NCBI GenBank assembly: GCA_001970855.1
Contig: LSSN01003101.1
Coordinates: forward strand, 1-13,144
DNA: 13,144 bases
DNA from: Smittium culicis
Lineage: Eukaryota; Kickxellomycota; Harpellomycetes; Harpellales; Legeriomycetaceae
Reading direction: 5' to 3'
Part shown: positions 8,748 to 13,144 of the stretch, in pieces
Layout: the number at the start of each line of letters is the position of its first letter
Position numbering within the stretch: position 1 is the stretch's first letter
Translations under genes and position numbers: made by a program
The notes under the pieces: generated by a model
What the model was told of the DNA's origin: nothing
The model's input: only the letters and a program-made list of their open reading frames with translations
Database searches by the model: none

Positions 8748-10604
8748 TTTTCTGAAATATTTAACCAACAAAATAGCCAAAAAAAAAATTTTATTGATTA
8801 TGGAGTACTTTGAGCAAAAAAGTGTTGTGAGTTTAGCTATTCCCTAAAATAATTGACATACTAAATTAAGACGTAGTTTTACTAAATAAAATTTTTTACA
8901 CAATAATATTTTTTATTTTTGTATATAAATAAAAATTTTTAGAAATATTAAAAAAATAATGACAAATTTTTGAATCGATGTGAATAAATTTTTTCTTATA
9001 AAAATTTTTTTAATATAAATTAGCAAGCTATAAAGAGTTTATACAGTTATTTAAAATATATAAAAAGCATATTAAATCCCTCTCGTAAAAAAAACCATTC
9101 ATTTTTACGTAAAAAATAATAAAGATATGATTGTCATTTTAAAATTAATTTCACTTGTATTCTTCAAAGAATATTTGAATTTTTATGAATAAAATATAAA
9201 TCTACAACAAAATCTTTTCATATATTTATGATATTCTTATAATATTATAATATAGAAAGATAAAATCGAATAATAAAATTTAATAGCCAAGTAAAATCAA
9301 GTTTAAGACATTATTTATTTCATGTATTAAACCAATATAAACAATAAGTAGATTATTATTATAGATAATATTAATCTAAATAAAAATGGTAATAAGGCCG
9401 TTTTGTACTTTTTAGCACAAATAAAATATTCATTTTGGAAAAATATAGCCACATATTATATATCGAATTTGAATTAAAAGTAATAATTAAAGAGCTATTT
9501 TTATCATTCCTAAATCACAAAACTTGATTTTAGCAACTGCATAAAATTTATGCTTGACTAATTTAAATATTTCTATTATAAATAAAAAATTCAAGATTTT
9601 CCTACTTTACGTTAAATAAATAACTTGCTTGAAAACAAAAAAACTAATATATAATCTTCAAAGCGTATATTTTTTTGGTTTCCGATATTTGCAGCATATA
9701 GTAAAGATTTCGTGACAGATGTATATATTTTTATTTAACAGCACGGCAATGATAATTAACAATTTATTCTAATATTTGCTTCAATTAATTTTTTTTTTGT
9801 ATTTATTCAGTAAGGTTAATTATTCACGCTTGTATATAATAAATATGATATCAGAATGATTTATACCAATAAAATATAGCGAATGAAAAAATTCTCCAAA
9901 ATTCTTAGTTTAGCAAAAATATACACACTATTTTTAGTAAATCAGATGTTACACTAAAAACATGAAAAATTTTTTACTAAATACTTAAGTTGTACCTTTA
10001 ACCGAAAATTATAACACTATTAAGCTAATGTATGGCATTATCGGTTAAATATATTCTGATATTAATAAAAATTGTAAATAATTCCTCAGACAATGCTTAA
10101 TTTTCCATTTACTTTATTCCTCTATTTTTCAACATCGTTTATTTTCTTTATTATACGACTATAAATTCTTATAATAATTAAATATTATTGAACTAGAGTA
10201 TATTATAATCGCATTAATTTTAATCTAATTAAGAATTTCTATAAAAATTTTGTGTCTTATTAATATTGGACCTTTTATAACCAATGATATATCCACATAA
10301 AATGTATATCTTTATGAATTTCAAAGAGTAAGCTATGTAAAAAACAAATCTAAATAAGTTTTTATATAATTTGATTTTAGATCGCTGCATTAAATTTATG
10401 TTTATATAATTATTTTCATTTTCTATGAATTTATATTTATTCAAAAAGAAAAAAATATTTTAACCTATACATTATACACTATTGATGATATTTTAATACC
10501 ATTTTATGTCAAATAGCTTAAATTGAAGTTTATTTTAAAAAAAACTGCTAAATATACTGCGATTGTATATAAAATACAGTAAAACTATCGTGATTTCACT
10601 TTAA

Positions 10605-10942
10605 TCATAAAATATTACTATCTTTAAAATTAAACGATTTTCTAAAGTAAAGATAAATTCCGTATTTAATGTTTAATTTTTGTTTTAAACCCTGTCCTAT
10701 GATATATTCAGCTTGTCTTTCCGAAAAATTTCCATTGATGCTAAATAAAATCTGAAAGTAAAAGTTGAGTTTTTTTTTTTATTTATCATTTTATGTAGCC
10801 ATTATGATTGTCACTAGAGTAATTTCTCGCAGCTTTTATGCCATGTAGATATAATCTTTTGATTAATTTGCATTTTATTCCAAATAATTTCTTGCAGTGT
10901 TTCCAATATATTTAGTGATTCACTGTTCAGGATTTGATTATT
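10605..10942 (-). pseudogene. Coding-like patch, unidentified (possible old exons)
   Basis: On the minus strand 10942-10814 is open for 42 codons (contains LETLQEIIWNKMQ and STWHKSCEKLL). After a short gap, 10778-10605 is open for 57 codons in another frame (contains INGNFSERQAEYIIGQGL). The second segment is preceded by a pyrimidine-rich stretch ending TTTCAG (AG at 10752-10753), like a splice acceptor. The amino acid mix is less K/I/F/N-biased than chance frames here. No donor site keeps the two frames joined and no family was recognised. In DNA this AT-rich a few open runs of this length arise by chance. Confidence 0.2.
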
Positions 10943-11008
10943 CTAATATTAAACTATTTTTTTTGTGTGTGTATGTGATAGTATGGTTGTAGTTGCAGCT
11001 GTATTCTT

Positions 11009-11207
11009 TAATCTTTTAAAAAGATTATTTATTAACTAATTTGTTTTTTTTTTTTACAAAAAAAAAAAGATTCATATGCAAGATACTGTTTTTACTTTTG
11101 CGATTAGAGTTTTATTTTTTCATGCATACGATATTTGGAGTCTATTTTTTACATTTCAGATATATATTTTTTGTATTTCTTTTTTTTTTTTTTTAAAAAA
11201 AAAAAAA
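11009..11207. repeat. Cluster of A/T palindromes
   Basis: Three perfect or near-perfect palindromes lie within 200 bases. TAATCTTTT and its complement sit at 11009-11027 with a one-base spacer. T12 and A11 sit at 11044-11068, separated by two bases. T15 runs directly into A13 at 11180-11207. Each could extrude as a cruciform or come from tail-to-tail poly(A) insertions. Homopolymer lengths may carry sequencing error. Confidence 0.6.
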
Positions 11208-11448
11208 GTCTGGTGTAATGTATCATTAAAATTATATTATATGCAACATATCTTTTATATACGAAAATTAACACATCCAAAACAATAAGCTATATTTACA
11301 GTGTATAAAAGTAACTAAATAATTTTTTCTATTTTAAAATAATTAATCTAGAAAAATATTTTATATATTTACACAAAGCTTTTTTTTAATAGTAAATTAC
11401 AGGAAATGAAATTATATAGATTTCTTTTTTTTTTGTTTCTAAACAAAT

Positions 11449-11580
11449 TTAATCGTAATAAACATTTAATACTCCTCCTTCTCCTCCAAAAAAAATTAGA
11501 TCACGATTATCGAAGGGTTCACCATCAGTAAAAATCACAATGGCCATCCTAATAACTTTTATACTTGGGTCGGGTTGGAT
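11449..11580 (-). other. Open segment resembling part of a vWA domain (possible host exon)
   Basis: Minus-strand frame open for 43 codons, from just after a stop at 11581-11583 to TAA at 11449-11451. It contains VIRMAIVIFTDGEPFDNRD and then a Gly/Glu-rich stretch. A hydrophobic strand followed by TDGE/TDGxP is typical of von Willebrand factor A domains, where this Asp belongs to the metal-binding (MIDAS) region. If it is an exon, upstream exons would lie to the right of the LINE, outside the window. A GTATTA after GGAGGA (about 11466-11471) could be a splice donor. The plus strand over the same bases is partly open too, so coding strand is not certain. Motif length is short and the family call is tentative. 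Confidence 0.3.
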
Positions 11581-11619
11581 TCAAAATGTTCATTGAATAA
11601 ATTAGATACAAACACCTAC

Positions 11620-11651
11620 TTTTTTTTTTTATCACTCTCGGAGGTTTTATT
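11620..11651 (-). terminator. LINE polyadenylation signal and A tail
   Basis: On the minus strand AATAAA (complement of TTTATT at 11646-11651) is followed after 15 bases by eleven A (complement of T at 11620-11630). This marks the 3' end of the LINE insertion. Confidence 0.75.
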
Positions 11652-11660
11652 AAACATGAT

Positions 11661-13142
11661 TTACAAGTTTGAAAAAAATGATAAAATTTTTTGAAAATAA
11701 TTTTTTCCTGACTCTCCCCCCCCCCCAAGGAGTTTTCCAACTAGCCCCAACCGGGCTTCGATGAAATTAGACAGTAAATTTTTTTCGCCAGAGCGGATCG
11801 GCGTCGGTATGAACCGGCCGATCGTCGTTGTTCGGTTATTTCGCCAACGGCTGCAGCTCAAAAGTATGTGGTCGACCGTCTCAGGCACACACAAGTTGCA
11901 GCAGGGGCAAAAATTTTTGTATTTTTGGTCGACGATTTTCATGTTCGACAGGCGCTGGGCAGTCCGGAATGTGCCCATACGCATTTTTCCAATGTCCTGA
12001 AGGCCCAGCTTCAGGTCCGGATACATTGCTTGAAGGTCAACCCAGTTGCCTTTTTTGCCGATTTTCCTGTCCATCGTCCACCGGTGGATGACAGACCGGT
12101 TATTTCGTCGTTTCCGGTTGACTATCGTGATTATAGTCTGACCGTTTGAATCTTGAGAGCAAAATTTTTTGATCCACCGGGCGCTTCCGGTCACCCAGGT
12201 GACCATCCGGGCCTTCATCGGTGCCTTGGTGAGGTCGGCGATCCATGTTTTTATGGTCGGTCACTTATGGTGTGCATTCTCACGGGCTGTGCTGGTGCGC
12301 ATGAACACTGAGCTTATGCCCAGTTCGTCCCTGATGCGCTCCATGGCCGCTGATTTCCCGACGTTGGCAACCAGTCGGATTGCCTTGTCGATTTCTGACT
12401 GTATGGGCTTACACCTGGCTTCGCTCATGCCAAATGTCTCCCCACCGTAACATCCAATCGGCATCAGCACCGAATTGATGAACTTGATTTTTAATGTTCT
12501 CAGCACATCAGACCGTATCAGGAAGCTGTAGCCAGCGTATACAGCCTTCCTGACCTTGTTCTTGTTGTTATTGATGGTCCCAGATACGTCCTATTTGCTA
12601 TTCATAATAAAGCCCAAGTAGGTGTACTGGTCGGTGGAGTTGACTTTTTGGCCCTGCAGGGTCATATCAGTAGCCAACTCCCCGATTATAGTCATTATCC
12701 CGCACTTGGAGGCATTCACAGCCATTTCCCAAGTGTCCGACCATTCGGTTATGGTGTTCAGTGCATCTTGTAAATCGGCTGATGATTCGGCCAATAGCAC
12801 GGCATCGTCGGCAAACAGTAGTCCGGGTATGCGTGAGGTGAGCCCAGGCACCCGCACACCTCGTACGCCCTTGAATATATCGTTGATGAAAAAATCGAAG
12901 AGTATCGGCGAGGCTGGGCACCCTTGCCGCACTCCACAGAGGTATTCGGTGGGGTTGGAAACTTCATTTCCAACTCTAACTGCGATTTTCGGAGCATCAT
13001 ACATGCCCTTGATCATATTGAGGAGTTTGCCCCCAATGCCCACTGATCGCAGTTTATGCAGTAGGGCCATGTGGGGGACCCGGTCGTAGGCCTTGCTATA
13101 GTCGATATAGCACAGCCATGTTTCCTTGTTCTGAATTTTCCG
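11661..13142 (-). pseudogene. LINE reverse transcriptase, C-terminal part, two in-frame stops
   Basis: One continuous minus-strand frame runs from the right edge to TAA 11661-11663 without a frameshift, broken only by TAG at 12591-12593 and TGA at 12261-12263. RT motif A is YIDYSKAYDRV (Asp 13101-13103), motif B is VRQGCPASPILF (12897-12932) and motif C is LFADDAVLLAE with FADD at 12804-12815, so the polymerase catalytic aspartates are present. The thumb and linker follow. A zinc-binding motif comes near the end: Cys 11909 and 11900, His 11870, Cys 11855 in the C-x2-C...H-x4-C pattern of zf-RVT domains. No RNase H or C-terminal restriction-like endonuclease is evident. A run of eleven C at 11716-11726 near the C-terminus is prone to length error. 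Lightly damaged, so younger than the fossils to the left. The clade cannot be assigned from this part. Confidence 0.9.
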
Positions 13143-13144
13143 CC

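Larger units (their letters stand above)
8272..11448. other. Long, very AT-rich region, no convincing gene
   Basis: This region is dominated by A and T runs with dense stops in every frame. A minus-strand frame at 10229-10444 and a plus-strand frame at 11076-11288 are low-complexity and read as chance. Simple A-rich repeats lie at 8711-8747 and homopolymer palindromes at 11009-11207. A less AT-rich patch at about 10605-10945 holds short coding-like segments on the minus strand. No RNA gene was recognised. Confidence 0.6.
11620..13144 (-). mobile_element. Non-LTR (LINE) retrotransposon, 3' part
   Basis: A block on the minus strand, visibly richer in G+C than its surroundings, ends with an 11-base A tail (poly-T at 11620-11630). 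Its AATAAA signal (11646-11651) lies about 15 bases before the tail, and the stop codon (11661-11663) lies just before that. A single A tail and a short 3' untranslated region are normal for LINEs inserted by target-primed reverse transcription. The 5' end, the endonuclease and any upstream target duplication are beyond the right edge. No terminal repeats are visible. Confidence 0.9.

Noticed and set aside
10229..10444. 71-codon minus-strand frame
   Set aside because: Asn/Ile/Tyr/Lys-rich, no motif, in uniformly AT-rich DNA; judged to be chance.
11076..11288. 70-codon plus-strand frame rich in F
   Set aside because: It is made largely of translated poly-T and poly-A tracts.
12622..13089. Long plus-strand frames opposite the LINE
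   Set aside because: The minus strand carries RT motifs A, B and C in order; the plus-strand frames are Ser/Pro-rich mirrors of that gene. Those at 11761-12450 are rejected for the same reason.
1..13144. CRISPR array, bacterial operon, tRNA or rRNA genes
   Set aside because: No regularly spaced repeats, no Shine-Dalgarno-led gene strings and no tRNA- or rRNA-like segments were seen on either strand.

Overview
This window reads as a repeat-rich stretch of an AT-rich eukaryotic nuclear genome. Nothing bacterial is visible: there are no operons, ribosome binding sites or bacterial genes. What can be recognised is retroelements and fossils of mobile or viral genes. The host cannot be named from this sequence; an AT-rich invertebrate or an AT-rich fungal or microsporidian lineage would both fit.

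Layout. (1) 1-354, minus strand: a decayed coding remnant, possibly the N-terminus of a Merlin/IS1595-type DDE transposase, running off the left edge. (2) 355-1998: AT-rich DNA with no convincing gene. (3) 1999-2985, plus strand: a broken reading frame with ordered Walker A, Walker B and sensor-like motifs, best read as a fossil SF3 helicase of parvovirus (densovirus) NS1 type. (4) About 3014-7420: a nearly full-length, inactivated DIRS-type tyrosine-recombinase retrotransposon. It has inverted terminal repeats, a Gag-like region, RT-RNase H-methyltransferase, a tyrosine recombinase and an internal region that copies the two outer ends joined together. (5) 7450-8271, plus strand: further decayed coding blocks, plausibly the other half of the fossil that the DIRS element split. 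(6) 8272-11448: very AT-rich DNA with poly(A)/poly(T) palindromes and a small coding-like patch. (7) 11449-11580, minus strand: a short open segment resembling part of a von Willebrand factor A domain, possibly a host exon. (8) 11620 to the right edge, minus strand: the 3' part of a non-LTR (LINE) retrotransposon with RT motifs A, B and C, a CCHC zinc-binding motif, a polyadenylation signal and an A tail; its 5' end is outside the window.

The DIRS parts form one mobile unit. Gag would package the RNA and RT/RNase H would copy it. The internal repeat would let a circular DNA form, and the tyrosine recombinase would integrate that circle without target duplication. In this copy the RT active site (YLDD) is destroyed, at least three frameshifts and more than a dozen stops interrupt the frames, and the recombinase lacks a recognisable HxxR histidine, so it is inactive. 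The LINE and DIRS elements are visibly richer in G+C than the surrounding DNA, which fits later insertions into an old AT-rich background.
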